Origin: Planctomycetaceae bacterium
GTDB lineage: Bacteria > Planctomycetota > Planctomycetia > Planctomycetales > Planctomycetaceae
Length of the DNA: 64,000 bases
Direction of reading: 5' to 3'
Assembly: GCA_021732785.1 (NCBI GenBank)
Contig: JAKFUG010000023.1
Location: 1-64,000, forward strand
A model generated the notes under the pieces. The model did no database searches. It worked only from the letters and a program-made list of their open reading frames with translations, and was not told the origin of the DNA. Shown here piece by piece: positions 18,540-27,754 of the stretch. The position numbers and the translations under genes are program-made. Numbering within the stretch: the first letter of the stretch is position 1; each line of letters starts with the position of its first letter.

Positions 18540-20312
18540 TTAACGTGAAACGGCACCGGTCCGCGGGTCCACGGTCAGGTTCAATTGTTCGTGTTCATCC
18601 ACAAAGAACACGTAACCATTGAACATCTCGTCGTACGTTTGCTCACCGTAGGGCACCGTTCGCCTGGAATCCGGGTTATACGGATTGAATGCCGAATTGT
18701 CATAATGAGCAACGGCTTCAATCCGCGTTCCTTTCGGCAGGCTTTTGGTTCCCGGTGCTAACTCATACGCCAATTGCCATTCAAAATTATAATTCGGAAT
18801 CTGCAATAAAGTCTCTCGCGGCTGGCCGGGAACATGCGCAAAGAAGGTCATATCCTTCCCACGCAGATGCATGTGTGAAAACATGCCGAGCAGCGAGATA
18901 TCCCGATCGAGCGTTTTCTCGGCGGTAATCGGGAAGGCTCCATGCTCCGGGGCGATGCGAATGCGGCGGGGGTCCAGCAACACGTGCCGGAGCTGCTTCT
19001 GTACCGACTGACGGGGATACTTCAACCCCACGGAGATCCGGCAGCGCTCGGGTTTGCCCGTGGTCGTGTAATGCACCTGCAATCCCAATCCCGCAAACTT
19101 GGGGATACGGAAGGCGAGCCCGTTATCGAAATGGGAAAGGTCCATTGGCTGACCGCCGGGGACATATCCCGTGATGAACGTTTCCTCGCCCGCCCCTTTG
19201 GTCGTAACGTAGGCCATGTTGCAATGATGGACCACGGCGGGGTTATCGGGGCGGATTTCCACCGCTTCGAGCCACGTCTCATTCAAGAAGACATAAGGGA
19301 GCGCGAGGTGCCGATAGTCCACGAAACCCGTTGCGGGAATCGTGTGCTCATCGAGCATTTTGATCACCAGATCGGGCTTGCCGATCCGCCAGCCGGACGG
19401 CTCCCCTTCCGGTGAGGAAGAGTTCCCGGCCGCGGTCCCCTCCGGACGTCCCGCACGGACCCAATGCACGATGGTCTCGCGCTCTTTTCGCGTGAGCGAC
19501 GGATCATTCTGGAACTGGCCCACTTTGGCATGGGCATACCACGGCGGCATCCGCTCGTCGGTCACCACTTCCGCAATCATTTCCGCGTGTGCGGCGACCG
19601 TCGTGTAGTCGGTGAGCGGGAACGGCGCACCGCCATTCTCGCGATGACAGCGCACGCAGCGAGCCTGCAAAATCGGTGCTATCTCTGCATGAAAGGACGG
19701 TGTCGGGCCTTCAAAAGTCGTCACCGGCGCTGTGATCAGGCAACCATCGACCGGTGTTTCGGCGACTTCGATGCCTCGCCCTGCGAGAAGATCGCTGAGT
19801 GCGCGAGCCAGGTCCGCCCGCGTGGCTTCCGGGCGGTCCCCTCCCAGCCGCAGTTGATCGTCCACATGGCCGCGATACACGATGCGCCGTTGATCATCGA
19901 GAACAACAACGGCGGGGGTGCGATCCACGCCGAGGGCGCGCACACACGAATGGTCCGCATCCTTCACAAACGGAAAGACCGCATCCAGATCGATCGCCTG
20001 GGCCGCCATCGCGCGAATGGTGTCTTGCGGGCCGACATTGATGGCGGCGAATTGCACGCCGCGCGGAGTCCATTCGCGTTCCAGTGCCGATAACTTCGGG
20101 ATCGTTTTTCTGACCAGCGGACATTGCGTGGTGGTGAAAACAAAGACATACGCGCGCGGCTTACCGAAGTCATCGAGTGAACGCACCAGCCCCCGAATAT
20201 CCTTGAAGTGCAATTCCGCGATCGACGTTCCCAGTGGAACGCGCGGGGCCTCCACCGCGGGCAACGAACCGCTGCCGTAGAGCACCAGGAGCAGGCACAG
20301 AACAGATCGCAT
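18540..20312 (-). CDS. Redoxin - cytochrome c - copper monooxygenase-like fusion
   Basis: 590 residues from ATG 20312, with an N-terminal signal peptide (1-20). Residues 25-180 form a thioredoxin/AhpC-type redoxin with a single Cys64 (TTTQCPLVRK) in place of CxxC. A haem motif CVRCH lies at 219-223 in a cytochrome-like segment. The C-terminal half (about 310-590) resembles copper type II ascorbate-dependent monooxygenases: VHH at 361-363, LQVHYTTTG, and the HMHLRGKDM signature at 480-488 carrying the HxH copper pair. Exported by inference. The three modules suggest electron transfer to a copper site, but the substrate is unknown. A membrane-protein gene lies 34 bp upstream. Confidence 0.88.
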   Translation of the reverse strand: MRSVLCLLLVLYGSGSLPAVEAPRVPLGTSIAELHFKDIRGLVRSLDDFGKPRAYVFVFTTTQCPLVRKTIPKLSALEREWTPRGVQFAAINVGPQDTIRAMAAQAIDLDAVFPFVKDADHSCVRALGVDRTPAVVVLDDQRRIVYRGHVDDQLRLGGDRPEATRADLARALSDLLAGRGIEVAETPVDGCLITAPVTTFEGPTPSFHAEIAPILQARCVRCHRENGGAPFPLTDYTTVAAHAEMIAEVVTDERMPPWYAHAKVGQFQNDPSLTRKERETIVHWVRAGRPEGTAAGNSSSPEGEPSGWRIGKPDLVIKMLDEHTIPATGFVDYRHLALPYVFLNETWLEAVEIRPDNPAVVHHCNMAYVTTKGAGEETFITGYVPGGQPMDLSHFDNGLAFRIPKFAGLGLQVHYTTTGKPERCRISVGLKYPRQSVQKQLRHVLLDPRRIRIAPEHGAFPITAEKTLDRDISLLGMFSHMHLRGKDMTFFAHVPGQPRETLLQIPNYNFEWQLAYELAPGTKSLPKGTRIEAVAHYDNSAFNPYNPDSRRTVPYGEQTYDEMFNGYVFFVDEHEQLNLTVDPRTGAVSR

Positions 20313-20346
20313 CGCCTGAATCCCTGCTGATTCCAAATCGTTCGAT

Positions 20347-21078
20347 TTATTCCGTGGCCGCGGCTTCCGTGCGCACTTGCACCTGCAACGCACCCAGGGT
20401 TCGGGTGATGCGGGCTTCTTTCGACGAGATGAACGGCACGTTGTCGAGCACGAACGCGCGCTGCACGTTGGTCGGTTGAATCACCAGCCTGCCGCTTCCC
20501 AGCAGCATATATTCGAAGACATCATCGACTTCTTTGGTGATCCGCAAGTTCGACGCCGGGTAGCGTTCGAGACTACTCAAAAAACCATGATGATGGAGCA
20601 GCTCGTTGGAGCGGAGTTCCCAATAATCAAAGCGAATCAACACAAACACGAAGATATAAATAATCCCGAAGATCCCGGCGAACATGAAGTAGAACGTCGG
20701 GTTCGCTCTCGGCTCCATCTTTTGCAGAATGGCGTAGACGGCAGGCATCAGTGCGGGATTGTAAATCGAAAGCAGCGTCACCCCGAAGCCCGCGGCCATC
20801 ACCAGGAAGAAGAGCGTTAACGAGGTCGTCCGTGGAAAGTCGAAGGCGAGGACGACGATATTGAGTGCGAAGACCCACATGAAGGTCCACCCCACGAAAA
20901 CCGTGGCACTACTCTCTTCCCCGTACATCTTGCCGATGATTCCCGCGATGAGCGCCAGGAAAAACGTGGGGTAGAGCAGAATGATCTTGGGATACGAGAT
21001 CAGGTAGATCGGCTTCTCGAGTTCGTTCGGCGATTCGGGCTTCTTGGCGCTTTTCGAAGCTGATGCAATATCCGCCAC
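20347..21078 (-). CDS. Membrane protein of unknown function
   Basis: 243 residues from GTG 21078, chosen because GGAGA sits seven bases upstream and no upstream start fits. Four hydrophobic segments are visible: IILLYPTFFLALIAGIIG, VFVGWTFMWVFALNIVVLAF, SLTLFFLVMAAGFGVTLL and FYFMFAGIFGIIYIFVFVLI. The soluble C-terminal part (about 150-243) contains HHHGFLSSLERYP and ends in a Lys/Arg-containing beta-rich stretch. No enzyme motif was found. It is probably co-transcribed with the redoxin fusion downstream. Confidence 0.8.
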   Translation of the reverse strand: MADIASASKSAKKPESPNELEKPIYLISYPKIILLYPTFFLALIAGIIGKMYGEESSATVFVGWTFMWVFALNIVVLAFDFPRTTSLTLFFLVMAAGFGVTLLSIYNPALMPAVYAILQKMEPRANPTFYFMFAGIFGIIYIFVFVLIRFDYWELRSNELLHHHGFLSSLERYPASNLRITKEVDDVFEYMLLGSGRLVIQPTNVQRAFVLDNVPFISSKEARITRTLGALQVQVRTEAAATE

Positions 21079-21237
21079 GGTGATTCTCCGTAATGTCGTA
21101 CAGCGAAACGGGAACGGCGCAGAAATCATTTCGCGGCCGCGGGCGCACTGTAACCACCGGAGCCCGTTCTCGCCAGCGTAACCGGCCGCAGTCGCTTCTC
21201 ATCGAATGAGCGGAAACGCACCGATCGGTCGCGCGGA

Positions 21238-22191
21238 TCACGAAGCCGCCGTCACGAGCAAATTCTCCGGCGTGCGGCCTTCCAATGCCGCCTTGCAGCG
21301 ACGGGCCAAAGGGAAGTCGTTGTTGACGCCCATGCCCATCTCGGCGTGTTCGCGATCCACCTGCTCGACCAGTTCGCCCAGTCGAAACGCTGGCCATTTC
21401 GTCTGCAACAGCATCAACTGTTCGAGACCGTTGTATTGCTGTCGCAGTTGATCGGGCAGCAACGCCGACAGCGCCACCGCGGCGACAGCCGTCCGTCCGA
21501 GTTGTTTATCGGCCAGCGCATGCAGTCCGCGGTGATGGAACAGGAGGCAGCAGACCAGATCGTCGGGCAGTTTCCACCGATGGGCCAGCAACGCCGCGGC
21601 GGTGGCATGATCCCAGCCGAAATGCGGGCGTTCGAAGTCGCACAGCGATTCGGCTTCCGTCGACCGGTTTTCCACGAAACCCGCGTACTGCTCGTAAAGA
21701 TCGTTCGTCAGTACCGGCAGGAGATAATCCTGCAGCAACGCCCCGGCGAACGCGATGTCGGCGTCGGCCTTCAACATCTTCGCCACAATCCGGGCGAAAA
21801 TCGCTTTCTGCAAACACGCATTCCAGAAGCACGCCTGATTGATCAGTTTGGATTTGCGCGAACGGACCGCGGCCTGCGTTCCGGTCGTAATCAACAGCAT
21901 CTTGCTTTGACGAATGCCGAGCAGGGACAGCGCCTGTTGCACCGTCCGGGCTTTTTCACGCAGGCCGACGAAAGACGAATTCACGTGCTTCAGCAATTCA
22001 ATCGTCAGCCCGGCATCGGTTTCCACGATGGCCGCAAGCTGCTTCAGTGAGGCCGATTCATCTTTGGAGCGTTCGATAAACTGCGTGACGGCATGCGGAA
22101 ATGCCGGGAGTGCAATCGATGGAGGCAACGCCGCCAGGGTGAACGAGCTCAGGGACTCATCGCGGAGAGCGGACCAATCGATGTCGTGCAT
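21238..22191 (-). CDS. HDOD domain signalling protein, copy B
   Basis: 317 residues. The HDOD domain spans most of the protein: [11 protein letters not shown], the helix [31 protein letters not shown], and [11 protein letters not shown] near the HD-like end. HDOD domains are HD-related but usually lack phosphohydrolase metal ligands, and act as signal-output or scaffold modules in motility and stress networks. It is the downstream member of a tandem pair with the gene at 22201, only 9 bp apart. Physical closeness to the chemosensory cluster fits a shared signalling role, by inference. Confidence 0.9.
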   Translation of the reverse strand: MHDIDWSALRDESLSSFTLAALPPSIALPAFPHAVTQFIERSKDESASLKQLAAIVETDAGLTIELLKHVNSSFVGLREKARTVQQALSLLGIRQSKMLLITTGTQAAVRSRKSKLINQACFWNACLQKAIFARIVAKMLKADADIAFAGALLQDYLLPVLTNDLYEQYAGFVENRSTEAESLCDFERPHFGWDHATAAALLAHRWKLPDDLVCCLLFHHRGLHALADKQLGRTAVAAVALSALLPDQLRQQYNGLEQLMLLQTKWPAFRLGELVEQVDREHAEMGMGVNNDFPLARRCKAALEGRTPENLLVTAAS

Positions 22192-22200
22192 GACCGATCC

Positions 22201-23136
22201 TTACTGAGCAACCATTGCGGCCTGGGCCAACTGGGCTTTTTCGAGACGGCGGGCCAATGAAAAATGTCCGCCGGCCTGGGCGGAGGCCGCTTCCAATTGT
22301 GTCTGCACTTTCCCGGCCAATTCGGTCAAATTGAATTGCGGCCAGACCTGTTGGAGTTTGAACAATTCCGCCAGACCATCGCCGGGTTGACGGAGGACGT
22401 CGGGCATCAAGCCCGCGACCGCCACTGCTGCGGCGGCGCTGCGGCCGACTTCCGGGTCACTGAGGATGGACAACCCGCCATGGTGCAGCATGACGCAGCA
22501 AATGAGATCGTCCGGAAAGCTCCAATCGATCATCACCTGCGCCGCCGCCAGCGCGTGATCCCAACCGAAAGCTTCTCGTTCGTAGTCTGCCAACGGGCGG
22601 CGGACATTTTCCGGAGTCTGGGCAAAAGCGAAATACTGGTCGAATAATTCGTTGCACAGCAGGGGCAGCAGGAAGTCGTGCAACATGCTGGCCGAATAAG
22701 CGAGTTCGGCATTCGCACGCAGCAACCCGGCGATTTCCCGCGAAAACAGCGCGCGTTCGAGATTCGTCGTCCAGAACGATTGAATGTTGATCAACCGCGA
22801 TTTGGAGGCCTTCATGGCCTGCTGCACCCCGGTGGACATCAGGAACAGCTTTGCGGGGCGAATCCCCAGCAACGAAATGGCTTGCGGGGCCGTGGACACT
22901 TTATTCCGCAGACCGAACATCGAAGAATTCACATACCGCAGCAACTCGCAGGTCAGTCCGCTGTCGGATTGAATGATTTTGCCGAGATCGTTGACGCCCG
23001 CATTCGGATCTTCCGCCCGGCGGTTGAATTCAATCAGCGCCTGGGGAAGAATCGGGAGTTTGATGGAGGGGGGAATGACTGAGGCCGTGCGGTCGCCGAT
23101 CAGTTGTTTCCGCAGGTTCGTCCAATTGATCGCCAT
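22201..23136 (-). CDS. HDOD domain signalling protein, copy A
   Basis: 311 residues from ATG 23136. Same architecture as its neighbour: LPILPQALIEFNRR, VNSSMFGLRNKV, ISLLGIRPAKLFLMSTG, GWDHALAAAQVM, VMLHHGGLSIL. Alignable along the whole length with the downstream copy, though clearly diverged, so this is an old tandem duplication. Regulation and targets are unknown. Confidence 0.9.
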   Translation of the reverse strand: MAINWTNLRKQLIGDRTASVIPPSIKLPILPQALIEFNRRAEDPNAGVNDLGKIIQSDSGLTCELLRYVNSSMFGLRNKVSTAPQAISLLGIRPAKLFLMSTGVQQAMKASKSRLINIQSFWTTNLERALFSREIAGLLRANAELAYSASMLHDFLLPLLCNELFDQYFAFAQTPENVRRPLADYEREAFGWDHALAAAQVMIDWSFPDDLICCVMLHHGGLSILSDPEVGRSAAAAVAVAGLMPDVLRQPGDGLAELFKLQQVWPQFNLTELAGKVQTQLEAASAQAGGHFSLARRLEKAQLAQAAMVAQ

Positions 23137-23378
23137 CTTGCGTGATGCTCGGAAAACAGGGAGTGAACGGGGAAGTTCCTCTACGGAATCTAGTTCACAT
23201 CCGCGACGGTCAGCACAATTCCTTTCGGAGAGCCGCTCAGGTAAACCACTCATAGTCCTATTGAACCGGTTGTAACAACGGTGGCTGGAAAGCCGAATGG
23301 CGGAGCGATACGCTCTGGTTCATAGGCGGGAGACGATTTCCCGTCGGTTCCTCTAGTTTGCTGAAAAGAGATGACTTC

Positions 23379-23894
23379 ATGTCTCGAAGGTATGCTCTGC
23401 AATTCGGTTTCGCGGCGACCCTCGCCGCGATAATAGCCGTTGGCTGCGAAGCCCCGCCGACGCCGGGGTCCAAGATCAAGGACGCTCCGATTCCCACCGC
23501 TCCAGGAATGACTGATATGGGTGCTAAACCGGGTTCGGTCGATGCTGATGCGCCAGAAGAATTCACCACCACAGCTTCGGGTTTGAAATACCGCATCCGT
23601 CGCAAATCGGACGGCAAGAAGCCGACGGCAACCAGTTCCGTGGTGGCCCATTACCGCGGCTGGACGGATGACGGGAAAGAGTTCGACAGTTCCTACAAAC
23701 GCGGCGAACCCACGCCATTCCCGTTGAACGGCGTGATCGGCGGCTGGACGGAAGGTCTGCAACTGATCGGCGAAGGGGGCATGATCGAACTGGAGATTCC
23801 CTCCAAGCTGGGTTACGGCGATCGCGGCTTCCCGCCAGACATCCCGCCCGCTGCCACGCTGCACTTCATTGTCGAATTGGTCAAGGTGCAGTAA
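23379..23894 (+). CDS. FKBP-type peptidyl-prolyl isomerase lipoprotein
   Basis: 171 residues from ATG 23379. A lipoprotein signal with lipobox AVGC near residue 23 is followed by a Pro/Ala-rich linker. The C-terminal 110 residues are an FKBP domain: VVAHYRGWTDDGKEFDSSY, PFPLNGVIGGWTEGLQLIGEG, GYGDRGFPPDIPP, LHFIVELVKV. It would catalyse proline isomerisation in periplasmic or outer-membrane proteins. The single-domain, anchored form is like Mip/FkpA-type foldases. No operon partner. Confidence 0.93.
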   Translation: MSRRYALQFGFAATLAAIIAVGCEAPPTPGSKIKDAPIPTAPGMTDMGAKPGSVDADAPEEFTTTASGLKYRIRRKSDGKKPTATSSVVAHYRGWTDDGKEFDSSYKRGEPTPFPLNGVIGGWTEGLQLIGEGGMIELEIPSKLGYGDRGFPPDIPPAATLHFIVELVKVQ

Positions 23895-24134
23895 CGCTCG
23901 CCACCAATCGGCGGGTTACGGCGCGAGTCGTTGGAATACCGGAAAAACGGCCGTTACCCTTGCCAGACCCGCCGCTGACGTGAGACGATACCGAATCTAC
24001 AACGTAGAACGTTGCGCGGCAGGGGCCGGCCGGGTAACGATAGGCGGGGGCGGCAATTGCTCGGCCAATCTCGCGGGGCCGGTTCGACAGGATGACCGAA
24101 GCCGCCGACACCGCGTCGGTTCTTCCCCCCAGTC

Positions 24135-25349
24135 ATGACGACATCGCTCATTACCGATCAGTCTGCGTTCGACGAACTGTGCGATCACATCGTGCAATCG
24201 GGTGCGGTCGCGTTCGACACGGAGTTCGTCTCCGAGTTCACCTACCGCCCGGAACTCTGTCTGGTGCAGTTGGCCACGCGCGAACGCTGCGTGGCGGTCG
24301 ACCCGTACGAAGTCGCCGATCTTTCCCGCTGGTGGGAGATCATGGCGGATGACAAAACGTCGATCATCGTGCATGGCGGTCGCGAAGAAGTCCGGTATTG
24401 CCTCGCCTTTGCCGCCGCTCCCCCCGGCAAACTCTGGGACGTGCAGGTTGCCGAAGGGCTTCGCAGCCGCAGTTTTCCGCTCGGTTATGAAGCGCTGGTG
24501 AAGCGCGTGCTCGGACGGACCGCGCATGGCCGCGAAACCCGCACCGACTGGCGGCGACGCCCGCTCACCGAACCGCAAATTGCGTATGCCCTCGATGATG
24601 TTCAGCACGTCCTCGAAATCTGGGACAAGCAGCGCCGGTCGTTGCAGTCGCAGAAGCGGTTGCACTGGGTCGAAGCCGAGTTTCAACGGATGATCGACGA
24701 AGTCGCCGCCGAGCGTGGACCGAATGCCTGGCAACGCCTGCCCGGTTTGCAGCGGCTGTCATCCAAAGAACTGGCGGTCGTCAAAGCCATTTATGAATGG
24801 CGGGATGCGGAAGGAGCCGCACGGAATCGACCAGTCCGCAAGATTCTCCGCGATGATCTCGTGGTCGAGTTGGCCCGTCGTCGCCCCACGACCGAGGCCG
24901 ATCTGCTCGCCTGCCGCGATCTCAACCGCCCCGAATACAAAAAGGCGGCCCCGGCGATGTTGGAAGCCATTACCGGCGGGATGGCGACCCCCACGTCAGC
25001 CTGCCCGACGTTGCCGAAGTCGCTCGACGATGACAAATCGCACGATGAGCAAGTCGTCGGACAATTGCTCGGGCTCGCGCTCGCCAATCGCTGTGCCGAA
25101 TTGAACGTCTCGATGGCGCTCGTCGGAAAGGTCGCCGATCTGCGACACCTCGTGCGCTGGCATGTTTATGGCGAGCAGGAGGGTGAACCGCCGCGGCTCA
25201 CCGAAGGCTGGCGGGCGGAAGTCTGCGGCGACCTGCTCACTGATGTGCTGGATGGTCGCATTTCTCTCCGCGTCGCCGATCCGCAATCCGATCATCCGCT
25301 GGTGTTCGAACGCCGGACGAGCAGCGATGCGAGCCCGGAATCCGAGTGA
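24135..25349 (+). CDS. rnd: Ribonuclease D family 3'-5' exonuclease
   Basis: 404 residues. DEDDy exonuclease domain: AFDTEF gives Asp28 and Glu30; Y151 and D155 lie in YALDDVQHV. These match the E. coli RNase D numbering. The second carboxylate, Asp85 in E. coli, is Glu85 here (HGGREEV), a conservative but unusual change. HRDC-like helices follow at about 215-290, and the C-terminal portion fits RNase D length. The family matures tRNA and other small RNA 3' ends. Single gene, no partner. Confidence 0.92.
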   Translation: MTTSLITDQSAFDELCDHIVQSGAVAFDTEFVSEFTYRPELCLVQLATRERCVAVDPYEVADLSRWWEIMADDKTSIIVHGGREEVRYCLAFAAAPPGKLWDVQVAEGLRSRSFPLGYEALVKRVLGRTAHGRETRTDWRRRPLTEPQIAYALDDVQHVLEIWDKQRRSLQSQKRLHWVEAEFQRMIDEVAAERGPNAWQRLPGLQRLSSKELAVVKAIYEWRDAEGAARNRPVRKILRDDLVVELARRRPTTEADLLACRDLNRPEYKKAAPAMLEAITGGMATPTSACPTLPKSLDDDKSHDEQVVGQLLGLALANRCAELNVSMALVGKVADLRHLVRWHVYGEQEGEPPRLTEGWRAEVCGDLLTDVLDGRISLRVADPQSDHPLVFERRTSSDASPESE

Positions 25350-25361
25350 ATTGCTCGCCGT

Positions 25362-26456
25362 TTAGACCCACACCAGCACCGCGACGTGTTCAGCAGGACC
25401 CGGCGTCGTGACGAGCGTGTGTGGTGATTGTGGCAACGGCCATGCCGCGAGATGCTCGCCGGTTTCGAACGCGGCTTTCGGTCCGTGCCACCAATACCCG
25501 CAACTCGCGTTGGGAGAGCGTTCCCGCCAATGCCAGGCGAGACGGCCCATCGACCAGCGGGCATTGATGTCCTGCAATGGACGGACACCGGTGCTGCCGT
25601 CGGGCAAGCGATAGTGCATGGCATCAATCCCCAGCGGACCCACATAACCGCGGGCTTGAAGTTCCCGTGCGGCATTGGTCGCAATGGGAACGGCTTCGGT
25701 CCACCACAGCTCGTTTCCCGATGGCAGAACAAACCAACTGCCGCGGTAATGACCACCGGGGGCGATGAGCATCGGTGCGACGCCAACGAGTACCGGTTCG
25801 CCTTCCGCCGGGACATCGAACAGAATGCCGACTTCATCGAGCCGTTCGACCCACGGTTCGAAGAAGACGACGCCATCCGCAGACAGGCGGCGCGTAATCC
25901 AATTGGCGGCGGCCGTGGTGAGCGGACCGTGCCCCAGTTGGCGTTCGCGTCCGGACATGCCGAACTCAGCTTTCACCACCCAGCGTTGCGGTTCCGGCAG
26001 CGCGGCAATGGCCGCGGCCACATCGTTCATTGTCTGACACGTTCGCGATTCTGCCAGACCCACGCCCCACGTGGCTTCGAATATCGATGATGTCCGCCGT
26101 GAGTTCGCCCACTTCACTACGGCTGGATCAACCGCAGGGTGTTGCCATTTTTTGACGCGTGCGGCCAGTAATAATTCGTCCGTCCAACCCCACGGAACGG
26201 GTTCGACAATCGATTCCACATCGCGCCAGTCGGTCACCATCCTGATGCTTGCGCATTGCAGAATCCCAGACTCCGCGATTGTTTCTGCATCCGCCGCTCG
26301 CGGCGTCCAAAGGATGTCACCATTCTTTGCGAGTGCCAACCACGACCACGCGAGATCGGCGTTCAACTCTTCAATGCGTCGGGGCAACACGCGCTGCGGG
26401 TCGGCGAGGCGATGTTCGAAATCGAAGTTGCCGATGAAGAGGCGGGGGAAGGGCAT
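25362..26456 (-). CDS. ATP-grasp-like uncharacterised protein
   Basis: 364 residues from ATG 26456; a TTG ten codons upstream is possible. The middle region has an ATP-grasp-like order: RWVVKAEFGMSGRERQLGHG (a Lys and glycine-rich loop), FFEPWVERLDEVGILFDV, then GPLGIDAMHYRLPDG and LQDINARWSMGRLAW, the last matching the E-x-N/D-x-N metal-site region of carboxylate-amine ligases. Substrate and pathway unknown. It ends 12 bp from the convergent rnd gene. A ligase role is inferred from motif order only. Confidence 0.7.
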   Translation of the reverse strand: MPFPRLFIGNFDFEHRLADPQRVLPRRIEELNADLAWSWLALAKNGDILWTPRAADAETIAESGILQCASIRMVTDWRDVESIVEPVPWGWTDELLLAARVKKWQHPAVDPAVVKWANSRRTSSIFEATWGVGLAESRTCQTMNDVAAAIAALPEPQRWVVKAEFGMSGRERQLGHGPLTTAAANWITRRLSADGVVFFEPWVERLDEVGILFDVPAEGEPVLVGVAPMLIAPGGHYRGSWFVLPSGNELWWTEAVPIATNAARELQARGYVGPLGIDAMHYRLPDGSTGVRPLQDINARWSMGRLAWHWRERSPNASCGYWWHGPKAAFETGEHLAAWPLPQSPHTLVTTPGPAEHVAVLVWV

Positions 26457-26507
26457 GGGATGGGCGCGAGTCCTGGGATTCGGCAAAGCGCAAGCGAGGG
26501 ATGGATA

Positions 26508-27134
26508 TCAATGTCCTGCATGTTTCAGGAACTGGATTCCCGCCTGCATTGTGGATGCCACCTGGATCGTTTCCAGCAGCGCTTCGTCCGAGACGCCGAG
26601 TTCACGCGATTTGGCAACGTGGCCCTCGGTGCAGGGCTTGCAACTGTTGATGTCGCTGATCGCCACGTTGATCAATTCGACAGTCTTCTCATCGAGCGAC
26701 GTGCCCGTAAACGTGTGCGCCCGCAGTCCGACCGCCATGCCGCCGAAGAGTGCGCTGCCGCTGAGTTCGCGGAATTTGAAAAACGCGTTGTACATCGAAC
26801 ACGCCGACGCCACGGCCGCGACTTCAGCAACGGTCTGGTCATTGCCGCCCAGCGTTTTCAGCCGCGTGGCGAAGAAATCGGCCCACACATCGCACCCGGC
26901 ATTGCCCGCAGTGGCGAGAGCAATGATCGCCTTCATCTTCTGGTCGAGCTTGCCGTCGGTCATGCAGAACTTCTTGAAGTTCATGTAGAAGTCTTGCAGA
27001 AACGCCGGAACGCGGCCGTAGAGCAGAAACGGTTCGGGCAACGGGGCCTCGCCGAAAAGTTCCTGCAGGCGTTCGTATGTCTGCGCGGTCTTGTCGGTCG
27101 CGGCGGCAACGGGGACAGGGGTGATGCGCAGCAT
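26508..27134 (-). CDS. Carboxymuconolactone decarboxylase/AhpD-like protein
   Basis: 208 residues. It has the CMD/AhpD pattern: ATAGNAGCDVWADFFATR in the middle, and the redox-active site CKPCTEGH (CxxC plus His) around residue 165. AhpD relatives recycle peroxiredoxins with their CxxC. The gene lies just downstream of a 2-Cys peroxiredoxin on the same strand, which supports such a role, although a hairpin (27161-27190) separates them. The protein is longer than the compact AhpD unit, with two repeated helical halves. Confidence 0.85.
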   Translation of the reverse strand: MLRITPVPVAAATDKTAQTYERLQELFGEAPLPEPFLLYGRVPAFLQDFYMNFKKFCMTDGKLDQKMKAIIALATAGNAGCDVWADFFATRLKTLGGNDQTVAEVAAVASACSMYNAFFKFRELSGSALFGGMAVGLRAHTFTGTSLDEKTVELINVAISDINSCKPCTEGHVAKSRELGVSDEALLETIQVASTMQAGIQFLKHAGH

Positions 27135-27160
27135 GGTGATTCACTTCAGACAGGCAGCAA

Positions 27161-27190
27161 GAAACCCAGGGATCAGAATCCCTGGGTTTC
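27161..27190. terminator. Terminator-like hairpin, CCCAGG family copy 3
   Basis: GAAACCCAGGGAT (27161-27173) pairs with ATCCCTGGGTTTC (27178-27190) around CAGA, a perfect 13-bp stem. It sits just beyond the peroxiredoxin stop on the minus strand. The stem core is shared with 8217 and 18500; the loop differs by one base (TTCTGAT in place of TTCCGAT on the minus strand). Confidence 0.75.
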
Positions 27191-27211
27191 CCTGTGATGA
27201 TACAAATCGCG

Positions 27212-27754
27212 TTAGTTCAGCGTTTTTTCGCCCTTGTTCCAGTTGCACGGACAGAGTTTGTCCGTCTGGAGGGCGTCGAGCACGCGGAGCACTTCTTCGA
27301 CGTTGCGACCGACGGAGAGATCGTTCACCGAGATGAAGCGAACAATGCCGTTCGGATCAATCAGGAACGTGCCGCGGTAAGCGATCCCCTGATCTTCCTT
27401 CAGCACGCCGAAGCCTTCGGACAGCGCATGCGTCGTGTCGGCGAGCATCAGGTGCTTCATCGCTTTCAGATCGGCATGGCTGTCGCACCAGCCTTTGTGC
27501 GAGAACGCACTGTCGGTGCTCGCGGTGAGGACCACACATTCACGGTCGGCGAAATCGCCCACGGCGTTGTTGAACGAGACGATTTCCGTCGGGCAGACGA
27601 ACGTGAAATCGAGCGGGTAGAAGTACAGGCAGACCCATTTGCCTTTGTAGTCGGCGAGCTTCACTTCCTTGAATTGATGATCGGTGCCGTCCTTGGTGCG
27701 ATCGTATGCCTGAACAGAAAATGCGGGAGCTTGTTGACCGACGCGAACGGACAT
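27212..27754 (-). CDS. 2-Cys peroxiredoxin (AhpC/Prx1 type)
   Basis: 180 residues, preceded by AGAGGA. The peroxidatic site is Cys54 in FTFVCPTEI and the resolving cysteine is in LCPCNW (168/170) close to the C-terminus. The catalytic Pro/Thr environment and the length match Prx1/AhpC enzymes that reduce hydrogen peroxide and organic peroxides. The AhpD-like gene downstream is a likely reductant. A divergent ECF sigma factor begins 280 bp upstream, so peroxide-responsive control is possible but not shown. Confidence 0.95.
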   Translation of the reverse strand: MSVRVGQQAPAFSVQAYDRTKDGTDHQFKEVKLADYKGKWVCLYFYPLDFTFVCPTEIVSFNNAVGDFADRECVVLTASTDSAFSHKGWCDSHADLKAMKHLMLADTTHALSEGFGVLKEDQGIAYRGTFLIDPNGIVRFISVNDLSVGRNVEEVLRVLDALQTDKLCPCNWNKGEKTLN

